This document shows, in pieces, positions 46,501 to 57,054 of a stretch of 64,000 nucleotides of DNA (positions are counted from its first letter, which is position 1; every line of letters begins with the position of its first letter). The position numbers were made by a program, and so were the translations under genes. Source of the DNA: Cladorrhinum sp. PSN259 (taxonomy: Eukaryota > Ascomycota > Sordariomycetes > Sordariales > Podosporaceae). Location: contig MU867132.1 in NCBI GenBank assembly GCA_033725935.1, forward strand, positions 1 through 64,000, written 5' to 3'. The notes beneath the pieces were generated by a model. The model saw only the letters and a list, made by a program, of their open reading frames with translations, ran no database searches and had not been told where the DNA came from.

Positions 46501-47280
46501 TGATTCGATGTCGCTGAAGCCACCGAACTCATCCGACCCTGACTGCTCGTGGGCAACAGGCGCTTCAATGGAGAACTTGGATTTGACACCGCCACGCTTT
46601 TGCCTCTTCGCAAGCACTGGTCGACCAGACTCGTCGAGGTCCAGAGGTCGCTTCAAACCTGATCCGGCTGCACTGACAACTGCTGGAGCTGCAGGTGCAG
46701 ATGTAGGTACTGATTGCTGGACAGATTGGATGGTGGAGATGACTTCAACTGCCGGCTTGGACTCCTTTTCATCCTCTGCCTCTGAGTCGCTTGATTCTTG
46801 CACTTTTGGCTGCACAATCTTTGGCACTTCTCCCTCCTTCAGCTCGCGCCTCTCATAGAGAAGAGCTGCGCCGGACTTGTTCAAACCAAGGCCGGCGTTC
46901 TTCTCTCTGATGACACGCCTCAATGCTTCCTTCTTGGTCTCCTTGGTTTGGCCGATGGATTTAGAACTGGTGAACAAACTGGTGTCGATTTTGTTGGCGG
47001 AAAGCTTGGCGAGCAGCTCACGATTCTCATCCTTCTTGAGCTTGTTCTCGATGTACTTCTCCAACCGCTTCGCCTTTTTGCTGCTGATCTTGACGCCGTC
47101 TGGTCTCAATTCCTCGCGCAGCTTGGCCCTCTTCTCCTCGGCCTCAGCCTGCTGTGCCGGGGTGATTTCGACGACATTGGAGTCTGCATCGAGTTCGACA
47201 TTCCGGGTCCCATTCCCCGCTCTCCTTTGTCGTTCAAGTACCTTGCGCTTGTGCACGCGCGGTTGGTATTTTTTGACCAT
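43594..47280 (-). CDS. ECM16: DEAH-box RNA helicase Ecm16/Dhr1 (DHX37)
   Basis: Dhr1 is a nucleolar ATPase that releases U3 snoRNA from pre-18S rRNA during 40S assembly. The single exon encodes 1,228 residues starting MVKKYQPRVHKRKVLERQRR. The N-terminal 350 residues are charged, with basic and then strongly acidic stretches (SDSDDVSASESEDDNG). The helicase core has GATGSGKTTQVPQ (motif I, about residue 420), TQPRRVAA, IDEAHERSVNTD (motif II, about 518), SATLR, and STNVAETSLTIPGIRYV with QRAGRAGR (motif VI). An acidic insertion in RecA2 (DIEFGDFDDRAVHDMDEDED) is typical of DHX37. HA2/OB domains follow, and the protein ends RKVPGKGWVIE. Two tandem TGA codons terminate it. The snoRNA-bearing introns start 71 nt downstream. 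It is divergent from the chaperone gene, with 281 bases between starts. Confidence 0.95.
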   Translation of the reverse strand: MVKKYQPRVHKRKVLERQRRAGNGTRNVELDADSNVVEITPAQQAEAEEKRAKLREELRPDGVKISSKKAKRLEKYIENKLKKDENRELLAKLSANKIDTSLFTSSKSIGQTKETKKEALRRVIREKNAGLGLNKSGAALLYERRELKEGEVPKIVQPKVQESSDSEAEDEKESKPAVEVISTIQSVQQSVPTSAPAAPAVVSAAGSGLKRPLDLDESGRPVLAKRQKRGGVKSKFSIEAPVAHEQSGSDEFGGFSDIESGDEDSEESDASEAGSEHSEEGSGDEDDNEEEDDDGSDSDDVSASESEDDNGKEHTKERSSAFKAWAHQQRNEALGYTPNTSAILDIPKPANFKPRPIEQDALPIELQPTKNITRKAYAVNVTRDPGIQEARYKLPVVAEEHKIMEAIHDNDVVVICGATGSGKTTQVPQFLFEAGYGDPKGPTPGMIGVTQPRRVAAVSMSKRVAQEMGDFSHTVAYQIRFEGTVDPNTAVKFMTDGVLLREAAQDFALKKYSAIIIDEAHERSVNTDILIAMLSRVVRLRAELAKEDPSVKPLKLIIMSATLRVEEFTKNTSLFESPPRVIDVEGRQHDVTIHFARKTRHDYVDDVFRKISRGHRKLPPGGMLVFLTGQGEITQLSKRLKDAFGGGMSSAAGPKVQISANEAPVEAEDIEFGDFDDRAVHDMDEDEDIDSFSDEEAEEKDFEIEDEESGTGPRRMHILPLYSMLPTKEQMKVFEPPPGGARLIILSTNVAETSLTIPGIRYVFDCGRSKERRYDPVTGVQSFQIDWISKASAQQRAGRAGRTGPGHCWRMYSSAVYERDFPQFSDPELLRMPIEGVVLQLKSMNLQHVVNFPFPTPPDRQSLVKAEKLLAYLSAISSSGQVTQIGSTMSIFPLSPRFSRILLVGHLHDCLPYTIALVAALSAGEIFVNEHQAIPAAEEENGDYRTNEDVMAEDKRARIRRAYNAVHKNFCFLDDKSDAIKLLQVVGEFAHEPTEAWCETHFVRYKILKEIRQLQSQIANLLKTNIPAFANFKLPEKLDPPSPKQVQALKQMVAAGFIDQIAIRADKAPNPPEMYRKPRRAIDVPYIPLIPLDADQKVEDLLDKLVYIHPSSPLAHLSLDECPEFICYAYLQKTANTGAGGQKKPKTRMHALTDLTPGQVASLAKGTPLITYGKPIKEVKGSESADGKTKEVWVIPYIRAETGGGLGWPLPARKVKQRKVPGKGWVIE

Positions 47281-47561
47281 TTTGTTGTCCGGGAACCAGG
47301 TCCCTTGGATTTTCTGTGGTGGGCCGTCAAAAGCGAAAAGCCATTGTCTTGAGATTTCGAGATAAAATCTTGTCCGCCCGGCAGAATTTTGGCGCTAATG
47401 AGCTCCAAAGTTTCCCCCACACTACTCAAATGTGGACATTGGGATCACAGTGTGCAGCTTACAGTGTGTAAGTGACAAACACCCTAAACGACAATTCCTA
47501 TTGCTGCCTTGAGTCTGTGAACGCGTCCGTTAAGCCAACAATCACAAATTCAAAATTCATC
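47281..47561. promoter_or_regulatory. Bidirectional promoter, ECM16 and proteasome chaperone gene
   Basis: Only 281 bases separate two divergent start codons. The region must drive the helicase (and probably the U24 array) in one direction and the chaperone in the other. Confidence 0.55.
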
Positions 47562-48068
47562 ATGAATGGTGACGCTGGTATTCGGACAGAGCCCTTCCCG
47601 GCTCCATCAAAAAAGATAACGGGACTTGTGGGCGGCGTCACAACCGAGATAGAGTCAATCAGCTTCTCGGACAAGATCATGATCATAGTCTCCCAAGGCG
47701 GTCGTCTGGCCCAATGGGTGAGTTTAATTCGCTCCATGCCGTTTATGTTGTCGTTACTTTTACTAATTCAAGTTAAGGTCCATGTTCCATTATCAGATCC
47801 GTCTTCAGCAACTGTGGACATGCCGTTGCCAGCAACAGATCTGAGTGCACTACCTTCAGCACATCTGACTCCAGCAACTCTGCTGGGAGGCGGAAATGAG
47901 GACAGGGAGACTTTGGGACATCTTTACGCCAGCCAAATTGCAAGTAATCTGGCATTGCGGGATCCCAATGACAAGAGAGGTCTCCTTCTTGGGCTCGGAC
48001 TGGAAAAGCTGGAAGGGGGTGGTGAAGCATTTTTTGACTTGCTCGAGTTGGTATTACAAGTTCTGTGA
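47562..48068 (+). CDS. Proteasome assembly chaperone 3 family protein
   Basis: The PAC3/PSMG3 family helps assemble the alpha ring of the 20S proteasome with a partner chaperone. Exons 47562-47717 and 47778-48068 give 148 residues. Diagnostic sequence is KKITGLVGGVTTEIESISFS followed by DKIMIIVSQGGRLAQW and VHVPL, a continuous beta-hairpin in the family. LLLGLGLEKL is near the C-terminus. The 60-nt intron (GTGAGT..TTAAG) is a multiple of three and has no stop, so retention would insert 20 hydrophobic residues instead of truncating the protein. Confidence 0.8.
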   Translation: MNGDAGIRTEPFPAPSKKITGLVGGVTTEIESISFSDKIMIIVSQGGRLAQWVSLIRSMPFMLSLLLLIQVKVHVPLSDPSSATVDMPLPATDLSALPSAHLTPATLLGGGNEDRETLGHLYASQIASNLALRDPNDKRGLLLGLGLEKLEGGGEAFFDLLELVLQVL

Positions 48069-48607
48069 GTTGATATTTGGTCATAAGAAACATGGTATTC
48101 TGAGGGTTAAAGTAGCATCGTGCTGCCCTGTCGAGTGTTCCTCAAAACCTGTGTCCGAATTTGACACCAACCTGGAAGGTGTCGAGAGCGGAAGGCGAAA
48201 CTGTTTCTTGTTCTTGCTGAGATAATGTAATATCTGTTCGACGATCACCTCTGAATTCCAGACAAGTTGTCATCACCATCTTGAGATAGCCTCAACAATC
48301 TTGTGGAGCTGGCGAGGGTTCCCTTATGAAGGAAAAGTGCAAAGAATGCGTCTCACCCCTAACCCTTCTAATAGCTGCTGCCCCACTTCTAGCCCTTGCC
48401 AAGATTTCAGGTGGTAAGCCACACACGGCCACAAAATCCAGGACCCGCCCACAGCTGCGCCCCGGCAAAATTCCGGATTCGGGTCTTGAGTGTGCCCACC
48501 AAAAAAATACCCAGCCCTAAATTCCATTCGGCGGGACCCAGAAAAGAAGACTTGCGAAAGCATCACCGTCGACGACTTCCGGACATCGACACTAACCAGC
48601 AGTCACC
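48069..48607. other. Gap between chaperone gene and RPL28
   Basis: About 540 bases hold the chaperone 3' flank and the ribosomal-protein promoter. No further gene is visible. Confidence 0.5.
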
Positions 48608-49531
48608 ATGGTATGCATATTGCCAGCTACATTTGAACCTCTCTAGCACGAGATGCTGACTTTCGCAGCCTACCCGGTTTTCCAAGACGAGAAAGCACCG
48701 CGGCCATGTACGTAACGATCCCGTTCCCAATTGCAGCACTGAAATGACGAATGGCTGACTTTGCTCTCCTATAGGTGTCCGCCGGTAAGGGGTACGTTAC
48801 GACAACAATCCGATCGATCACCTCGAATTAATTCGTATTGACAAATTATTCCAGTCGTGTCGGCAAGCACAGAAAGCACCCGGGTGGTCGTGGTATGGCC
48901 GGTGGTCAGGTACGACAGCATTCAAGGGTTCGATTATGGACGATTTGGACATTGGGCTAACACGACGAAAAGCACCACCACCGTACCAACCTCGATAAGT
49001 GTACGTTCCGAAACCAGCACCATAATCGCAATCTTGAACAATGTTTCGGACATCACAAGGAAACTATGTGGTCGATTGATTCATGCTCTTGGGATTGCCG
49101 TGCCGCCAAACCCTTAATGACAGACAGCTAACGAACACGATTAGACCATCCCGGTTACTTCGGTAAGGTCGGTATGAGACACTTCCACCTTCTCCGCAAC
49201 CACCAGTGGGCTCCCACCATCAACATCGAGAAGCTCTGGTCCCTCGTTCCCCTCGAGACCCGCGACCAGTACGTCCAGGGCAAGAAGACCGATTCCGCTC
49301 CCGTTATTGACCTCCTCGCCAACGGTTACGCCAAGCTCCTCGGCAAGGGTAAGAGAACACCCCACAGCTTTTCTCTGGATTTGGGCTGTTTTGGGAGGGC
49401 AGTTGATGGACTGACATATTCGAATAGGCCGTCTCCCTGAGATCCCCGTTGTCGTTCGTGCGCGGTACGTGAGCGCTGAGGCTGAGCGCAAGATCGTCGA
49501 GGCCGGTGGTGTTATTGAGCTGGTTGCTTAA
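48608..49531 (+). CDS. RPL28: 60S ribosomal protein uL15 (Rpl28/L27a)
   Basis: This structural protein of the large subunit is close to the peptidyl transferase region. Seven exons (48608-48610, 48669-48707, 48775-48791, 48855-48909, 48973-49000, 49145-49348, 49428-49531) give 149 residues, exactly the usual fungal length. The sequence begins MPTRFSKTRKHRGHVSAGKG, continues GGQHHHRTNLDKYHPGYFGK and ends GGVIELVA. The first exon is the ATG codon alone, with the donor GTATGC directly after it. Exon 3 has only 17 nt. Such intron-rich 5' halves are common in fungal ribosomal-protein genes. I searched the introns for box C/D signatures and found none. Confidence 0.95.
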
Positions 49532-50176
49532 ATAGTCGGACGCGGTTAAGGAAAATAAGGACTAGCGATTTGACAACGGTTACGCGGGCACACCGATAAA
49601 GTGAACCTAAATGGCATACGGATCGGACGGTCAGCAAGTCAGCAATGAGCTTGGTCCCGGAGTCTCGGTTGGTTCCTGGGGTGATAAATACACGCCCCAA
49701 CTTTTCAGCATTTGGGATGGGATGTTTCTTTTGCCTCCTGGGGTTCTGGCCATATGTGTTTGTTCCGTATCAAGGGTCGAGCAATTGAAGCTCCTTCATA
49801 TTTCTGGGTCATCCCGAGGTATTCGCCGCTTCCAAGTATACCCTGGCGAGTGTCAATTCGAGCTGAATGCAGATCGCATATATCCATTCGCATCAGATGC
49901 TTCTCGAAGAGTAAAATACATAGTTTCCACGGTGAAGATTCAGCAGTTTTCTTTTTTGCTACAAGATCACCAACTCAAACTCCCATACATTTATGAAATT
50001 CTAAATCTCTAATCTAGGTACCAAACAGGATTCTCCCCTCCAGCCTTCTTTCATTGACAAGTATACGGCTGATATTGTACACTCTTCTCGTTGCTATCCC
50101 TTGACCAATTGCCAACAGCATGCATCGTCGAAGGGTGCTGCTGCTGCTGCTGTTGGTCCAGCCAATCCGCGACTGG
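49532..50176. other. 3' flank of RPL28 and of the membrane-protein gene
   Basis: About 645 bases between convergent genes. An open frame on the plus strand (49611-50012) has no recognisable composition. CTG repeats occur near 50131-50147. Confidence 0.5.
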
Positions 50177-50704
50177 TTATCCATACCTTGGGGTTTGTCC
50201 ACCGTCAAACACTCCTCCATCTCCTCCGTCATGTACATAGATCTGCCCCCCTTCCATGCCTACTTGGTCATACATAATCCCTCCCTTCCCAGCCATCATC
50301 TGATCATAAACTGTTTGTCCTCCTCCTCCTTCTCCTCCTCCTCCTCCCAGTTGTTCCCCTTGCCATGTTTGTCCTACATGTCCTCATCCCCTTTCTTCAT
50401 ACACTTGTCTTCTCCCATTCTCATCATAGTCAATTGTGAAACTCTACTGTCTTGATTTACCTGTTTCACTTGATTCACGTGTAGGAGGTAACTCCATCTC
50501 TTTCCTGCGTCCTCTCACGCATGCCATGGTCAACGCCATGAGTTCTACCAATACAAGAAGTGATGCGCCTACGCCGATGCCTATTCTGGCACCTAGTAGG
50601 AGGAGACCTCCTTTTATTTTGCTGTCGTCATCTTCGGAGACTTTAGTAGATAATTCAAGATGAGCGGCGAAGATGATATTTGTTATTGCTGATACTTGTG
50701 GTGG
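50177..50704 (-). CDS. 3'-terminal exons of an unidentified single-pass membrane protein
   Basis: Two exons join in phase: 50704-50461 and 50373-50177 (intron 50374-50460, GTAAAT..TAG). They encode about 146 residues. A membrane helix, GIGVGASLLVLVELMALTMA, is followed by a basic stop-transfer sequence (CVRGRRKE) and a Gly-rich cytosolic tail with repeated GGQ-Tyr segments (GGQTVYDQ, GGQIYVHD, ending GGQTPRYG). This resembles the C-terminal half of fungal single-pass surface or sensor proteins. The left end of the first exon (acceptor CCCAG at 50705) is phase 0, but I could not find a convincing upstream exon or start codon between 50705 and 51200. The gene is therefore incomplete here. Function is unknown. 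Confidence 0.45.
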
Positions 50705-52267
50705 CTGGGAGGGAAATTAGGGATGAGGGGGAGTAGCAGGCTTGGCAGTTAGTGAAGAAGTGGTTGGGGGAAGGGAATAGGGAAAACTACTGGGGACAGG
50801 AGGTTAGTGGTTCTTTTTCATTCTCTGAGATAGGGTTGAGGCTTGTTTGTTGGTTGTGACGGTTGTTGTGAGGATGGCCTCTGCTCTTACAGAAAAGGCA
50901 CTGAAGGGAACCCGAATCAAACAGTAAGAGAAAAGCACAAGAAGAGTTTCCTCACCAGGTTTTATGTAGGGATTTTGATTACAACAACAAAAGACGTCAC
51001 GCCCGAACTGATATATCCTCAACTCTCACCCTCATCATCCTCAGAAGCCTCGCGAGCCAAGAAGCCTCAACTTCAACATGCACGCATCCAGTCATCTCTG
51101 CCCAGCACAGTAGCTTCAAACACAAAATCCTCAGCCTGCCGGTTTTTCCTCTGCTCATCTAATCCCATTATGATCTTCAAGCCATAGAACCTATTTTCGC
51201 GCCTCCCCCTTTTTGGGTGTTGATGCATGGCTGTGTGCGACGACAACGACAGGGCAACCCATTAGTGAGTAAACAAAAACGGAAAATTCGTGCCGTGAGA
51301 TGGCTTCATTAGCATGAAAGAACTTGTAAGGGACTGTTGAAGGGAGGGGTGGGGGGACTGAATGATTCAAGCCGAAGTATAGAAAAGTTATGGATGATGC
51401 CCAAAGTCGGCTGATACCACTTACATGCACAACATGCTTCCGCGTGTGGCCGACAGCCTTCCCAAGCACTAATATTTCAAAACTTACTCATCAACACAGC
51501 ACAGCACGGCCACCCCCGTCTTCCATTTGACCTGGCCTGCCCTGCTTCAAACTTACCTGATTTTGAGCCCATCTGCCGAGCATGTCCAAGATCTTTAAAC
51601 GCATGTGACTTAATGCTTGCAACGTTCACACTTCCGTTGAACTGTGCTTCGTGCTAAGTTGTACTACATCCCGTCTTTACATATATATGTTGTAAACACA
51701 CCTCAAATTTAATGAGCTCATCAAGAGCAAATTTTCATTAGAGACTAATAGAAATGTGTGTTGTACCAATTAAATCCGGGTAATAGGAGCAAAGTAGTAC
51801 TGGGCAAATACTTAAAGAATCTAAGCTTTCAGGTTGGGCGAAATAATTCAGTATAACACCGAAACTTTTTTTTCTTTGTTGCCTGCCAGAAACTCGGGGA
51901 GCAGGATCCTTCATCATCCAACCGGACAGTTAAGCCAACATCATGAACACAACCAATGAAAAGAGATCGACTTAGACAGTGAGAGAGAAAACACAGAAAC
52001 ATTGAGCAACCCATCCGTCCCCTTTGCTGCCCCGGACATATTCTGTCATTCCAAAGCCAATCCGCGCTTGATCCTTTTTTATCCTCCGTCTTTTCTTTGA
52101 GGCCCGCCTGCTTCGTATCCTCAAACTCATAAGCATGGTAAGGTAGAGAATATACAGAACTCTTGCTCAGTTGTCTTGTGTGACAGCGGACGCTTCTATG
52201 CTAATTCGTAATTGAATGCAGAGTAGTGCTTTATGCGAACAACTGAATACCATTAATAGGGAGTATT
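50705..52267. other. Unassigned region upstream of the membrane-protein exons
   Basis: About 1.56 kb. The left part probably contains missing 5' exons of the membrane protein. The right part is the 3' flank of calcineurin A. No other gene or RNA is supported. Confidence 0.45.
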
Positions 52268-54159
52268 TTACCGCTTGCGATCACTACCGAAATATGTTAG
52301 CACCAATTACCTTTACCAGGACATCATAGAAGTAACTTACGTGCTCAACCGTCTAGAAAGGGTCTGCAACTTCTTGTCCTGCTCAGCTTCCCTTGCAGCG
52401 CGCTCCAGAGCCTGGGCACGTTCCTCAGACTGCTGCTTCTGGACCTCGTCATGACTCGGGGGAAGTCTCTCGTTCTGAATGTCAACCTTTCGGGCATCTT
52501 CGAAGCTGCTGATAGCATTCTTAATACCTTCGGCACCAAGCATGAGGGTGCCGGCTGGAAGACGACCTCCAGAGACCGTCTTGAGCTCAGTAACACGTTC
52601 GGACTCCTCTCTCAGCACCTGGAAGACACGAGACAGCCGGCCAATGGCCAGGATCTTGTTCTTGATTGCCCGTCTCTTGAACTCAATCGACTCAGGGTCC
52701 TGGCCGCTGATGCTAGAGGCCGATGCGAGGGCCGGAGAGACTGGACCGGGCGAGGAAGCAGATGACTCCTCTCTAAGCTCCTCCTCGGAACAAGTGCTGA
52801 GAATTGCAATAAGCATGTCGGTAATCTTCTCACCAACGAATGGCAAAGACCAGGTAAAGACATCCATAAAGTTGGGAAGCCAATAGGGGTGAGGCGTGCA
52901 GTTAAACTGGCGGATGTTCATGACGTTGTTTTCGTACTTGAGCACGGCAGCCTTGTTGTTGTAGACATCGAGGTAGTTGGGTGCCGAGAAAATGGTCATG
53001 ACACTTGGGAACCCAGTAGTACGGGTCTTACGATACATACGGTAGCCAGCATCCTGTGCTTCGTGTGCGCGGATGACGGAGAGAAGGTTGTTCTTTTCGA
53101 GGAAGTGGCAGGCGGCGGGGTACGAAAAGAAGTATGAGCAGCCACGGACGTGGTTGTGCAAGAAATAATCAGTTGTTTTCTCTTGGCCAAAGTCCTCCAG
53201 AGGATCAGCCCAAAGGATATCGCACATGAGACCTTGGGTGGGTGGCTCGCGGAAGCGGTCAATCTGCGTCTTTGTTAGGGCGCCCCTTCATGTCTCGTAC
53301 GGAGGGAAGTAAACAAACATTTCTGATATCATCAAGAGTATGCAACTCTGGACTGAGACCACCGTGAATGCACAGGAACTGCTTGTTCATAACAGCAGCC
53401 AGCGGCAGGCAGCAGAACGACTCCATGCATGCCTCGTAAATGGCCTCCGAGTACTTGTGCTTGCATTCGAGCTTGAAGGTGAAGTAATCTGTCAAGTGGC
53501 GGCACTCGTGGTTGCCACGAAGCAACCAGAGTGTCTTGGGATAGTGAATCTTGAGCGACCAGAGATAGAGCACACACTCGATACTGAAGTAACCACGATC
53601 AACGTAGTCGCCCAGAAAGAGATATCTCGTCTCGGCCGGGTCACCGCCAACTTCAAAGAGCTTCATAAGATCGTAGTATTGGCCGTGGACGTCACCGCAG
53701 ACGGTAATAGGGGCGTCCATCTCGAGAAGGTTGGGCTCGGCCCGCAGCAACTCGGTACCCTTCCTGAGAATCCATAGCGCCTGCTCCTCAGTCAAACGAC
53801 CCTCTCGATAGAAGTGTTGCTTGAGAAATTGGATGTTGGGCTTTTGGTGGGTATCGTCCTCGAAGAACTGTTCGTCGGTGGGCTTATACATGGCGGGCGC
53901 TTGCACATCTGGAGGAGACAAACCATGTTAGCATGCCATGTGAAGAAGGGTGGTCGCATGCGCCGGAACTTGGACGCCACTTACCTTTGCAAACCCGCTC
54001 CATGGTGCTGACCTGCGTGCCATCTTCCATTTGGTGGATAGTAAAGTCGATTTCGGGAAGCGGCTTCTTTTGCTGTATAGCACGGATGGCATTATCAACC
54101 TGCTGGTTGCGGGGATCATTGAATGGCGACCCGGTCGCGCTGGCGTCTTCGGTATCCAT
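52268..54159 (-). CDS. CNA1: Calcineurin catalytic subunit A
   Basis: It is the Ca2+/calmodulin-dependent Ser/Thr phosphatase that dephosphorylates Crz1 and controls stress, wall and virulence programmes in fungi. Exons 54159-53985, 53908-53319, 53263-52341 and 52283-52268 give 567 residues. The catalytic domain has GDVHGQYYD, GDYVDRGYFS and RGNHECRHL, all metal-binding motifs. YMKTRTTG is YRKTRTTG here, and SAPNYLDVYNN is intact. The B-subunit helix (PFVGEKITDMLIAIL), the calmodulin-binding helix (RAIKNKILAIGRLSRVFQVL) and the autoinhibitory segment (GTLMLGAEGIKNAISSFEDA) follow in order. The last exon is only 16 nt and is supported by a GCTAAC branch site and by phase. Without it the protein would end at LSRRLST. 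Confidence 0.95.
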
Positions 54160-55326
54160 CTTGTCGACGGTCGACTATGGGCGCAACTGATTGTAGAAAG
54201 GAGAGTACAGTAAGAATGCTATCGCCGCACAGAGTGTCGGTCTGTTTAGGCGGTAAGTATGTTTATATAGAGAGAGGGTCGTATGTAGATTAGGTATTCG
54301 GTTCGCTAGGCCGAGTCGACGGACGGGGGGTGAACGAGACAGGATCAGGCTCTCCCCTGGAAATATATGTGAGCGGGGTGCGCAGGTATCGCTAGGCTCC
54401 CAGGATATAATCTTGGCTGGCAGATAAACAGATGGTCGTTCGCCAGGAAGAGTCGCCCAAAAAGATGGAAATGCTGCGAGAAGAGAAGGGGAGGACAAGT
54501 AAGGTGAAGATAGATAGGGCTGAGAGGGAGTTGGGCGGTCGGTGGTCGGGAGAGGCAACTTTCCAGTTGGGATGTGGAGTGGAGGGTCTTGTAGCTCCAA
54601 GCAGAAAGCTGGGCCTTGGGCGGCGGGTGGGATGAGGGGTACCTTGTTGTTTCACCGACTCGGTGCAAGATGCGAGGGTCCCATTGGAATTCTGTGTGTA
54701 ATTTATACCATCCAAGCTCGAAAATTACCAAAAAGCCTGCCTTGGAGGATGGCAGATTCAATTGAAAACCGAAATGCGAATTATTCAACTCGCCGCCTTG
54801 TTGCTTGTTAATCACCAACACATCTTCGCGCCCAATCACTTTTCTTGTCTCGGTGTACCGGAGAGGCAACTCCAGACACATGTGCACCTCTTTTGAATTG
54901 TCTAGTCAGTGAGGCACGCATGATTGGCCTGGGAATGGCACATACAAACTGATGAGAAATTGTATGAGAAGTACAATTTGTAAGTGCAAGACGTGGGCCT
55001 TGGTTCGCGAAACGGATTCTTTTTTTGGGTTTGTATCCTCATCTCATTTCAGGCCCTGCATTCACTCTCCCAAGTTGTGAGCCTGGAACCTCAGGGGAAG
55101 TGGATGACTTCCTGCAACAGCTGGCATGGATTTTTATCAGCTGTTGGCCAGCTGCAAGCTCTCACTTACACCAATACTCTAGAGTCTCACACTCTCACAC
55201 TCTCACACTCTCACCACTCTCACCACTCTCACCACTCTCACGGATCATCACATGATGTTTTGTCCAGAGTTGATTTCGTTGTGAAGCTGTATTCTTCTTC
55301 TTTACTGATACTTTCCGACCTCTGAA
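54160..55326. promoter_or_regulatory. Upstream region of calcineurin A
   Basis: About 1.17 kb between the CNA1 start and the 3' end of the next gene. It should hold the calcineurin promoter and leader. Short ORFs on both strands overlap without domain content. The only marked feature is the CTCTCAC microsatellite at 55185-55240. Confidence 0.5.
55185..55240. repeat. CTCTCACA/CTCTCACCA tandem repeat
   Basis: Short direct repeats of CTCACA and then CTCACCA units, about 56 bases, in the gap between SDR and CNA1. They are pyrimidine-rich on the plus strand. Confidence 0.85.
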
Positions 55327-56266
55327 TCAAGGAGCGCAATACCCGCCATCAACAACCAAATCAATACCCGTAGTATACGAGCTGGCATCCGACGCCAGAT
55401 AAAGATAGGCCCCCTTCAGCTCGTTCGGCATGCCTTCCCTCCCCATAGGGATCTTATCCCTCCAAGTCCGCTTGGTGTCCTCACTGCAAAACTTGCTAAT
55501 TTCTGTGACGATATAACCCGGACTGACAGTGTTAGCCCTCGCAAAACCAACCCACTCGACAGCCAAGCTCTTCACTAGGTGAATCACGCCCGCCTTGCTG
55601 GCGTTGTACGCTGCCTGAAGTTGGGGGATATTCACGATGCTCCCGCTCATGCTTGCAGTAGCAATGAAGCTCCCGTAGGTGAAACCTGGGACAGTTCCTT
55701 CTTGCTTTTGTTTTCTGAAGTATGTTCCAGCTACGCGGGCGCAGTGAAAGGTGCCGTCGAGGTTGGTATCGACTATTTGCTTGTACCTCCTGATGCGGTC
55801 CTCAGCAGGTCCATCGAGCATGGGGCCATCTTCCCAGGCTATGCCAGAGTTGGCGACGAAGATATCTAGGCGATTGTTGAATTCCGAGACGATGGTGTCG
55901 ATTGCGGCTTGGACTTGGGCGAAGGAGGTTACGTTTACTTGGTACGCTTTGCCTAGATTCGGGTTGAAGAGGTAAGTATGATTGGTGCAGAGGAGAAGGA
56001 GTAAGGGGAAATTTACATTTTACACCTGGATACTCCTTCTCGATATCTGCAGCTGCCTTCTCGGCCTTCTCCTTTTGGGTATTGTACCAGATGGCCACGT
56101 TGGCGCCAGCTTCGGCGAAGCCCTGAGCGATGGCGAGACCAATACCTGCTGCGGCGCCCGAGACGATAGCCGTCTTGCCGTGCAGGGAGAAGAGGTTCAA
56201 GACGCGGTTGGAGTCAGGAGGAACCGTCTTGTGGTGGGCAAACTTGCCGTCTTGGATGCCTGACAT
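55327..56266 (-). CDS. Short-chain dehydrogenase, mannitol dehydrogenase/sorbose reductase type
   Basis: Two exons (56266-56017 and 55952-55327) encode 291 residues. The cofactor loop is VSGAAAGIGLAIAQGFAEAG, followed by NVAIWYNTQKEKAEKAA with no acidic residue after the second strand, which favours NADPH. The catalytic motif is SFIATASMSGS...YNASKAG. The C-terminus has SPGYIVTEI and TGIDLVVDGGYCAP. Length and sequence match fungal NADP-dependent mannitol dehydrogenase/Sou1-like sorbose reductases, which interconvert fructose and mannitol or similar polyols. The precise substrate is not determinable from the sequence alone. The intron donor is GTAAAT. Confidence 0.85.
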
Positions 56267-57054
56267 TTTTTTGGTGTAGGTGAGGGTGGGCGTAGTTAGA
56301 ACACAAAGAGTCTAGGGGGAAGGAGAAAGCCTGTTGGGAAGCAAAACAAGGACAACAAACTAAGTGAAGGACAGATAGAAATAGAAGATCTGGAAATAAG
56401 AAAATATCAGGTAATTGTTTACTTTAAACAACCCCGCAGCAGCAACATCTTTTTCAGCTGTCGTGTGTCCCCGTTGTCCGCCCAAGTTTGACGCTGCCAC
56501 TTGCCAGCCGGTCAACAACAACACGATCCAATCCCAATTCACCGCATCGATGTGTTGTATAGATGCAGTGGAGCCCACTTGAGTCCACAGCAAATGGTTG
56601 AGAAAAGCGGTGCCCAAATGGTCGGAAGATGGGATATAAGTGGATTGGCCATCCCAATTACCCGGGCACCATTGAAAGAAGACAGCGTAGTTTCCGCAAC
56701 GGGCCAACTCGACCGAGGATGAAGAAATCGGCATCATGTCGGAGCTTCTACTCCTTGATGCACGACAGCGGGTTATTCTTTCAAAGGACCACCATGACAG
56801 GAAGAGTGGGTAGCGGGGTAAATAGTGGCAGTGTGGGGTGGGTTATGGATCTCATGGGACGGGGGATCAACGAGTGAAAGAAAGGGACACAGATGGGTAC
56901 ATATACACTATATATGTGTGCCTACATATGCAAGCCAGGTCATATACGGGGCTCTGATTTGTTTGACCAAATATTTCAGAGTTACATATATGCAACCATC
57001 ATTGAAACCTAAACATCAGATAATCTTTAACTTAAAATAGGTATATAGAGAAGC
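56267..57054. other. Gap between SDR gene and trimethyllysine dioxygenase
   Basis: About 790 bases in tandem minus-strand order: the SDR promoter on the left and the dioxygenase 3' flank on the right. No gene supported. Confidence 0.5.

Noticed and set aside
49611..50012. 133-residue open frame downstream of RPL28
   Set aside because: No recognisable domain, Kozak-poor context, and it lies in the likely 3' UTR of a highly expressed gene.
52337..52340. Stop codon at 52337 as the end of calcineurin A
   Set aside because: It lies inside a GTAAGT intron with a GCTAAC branch and in-phase acceptor at 52284; the 16-nt terminal exon is preferred.
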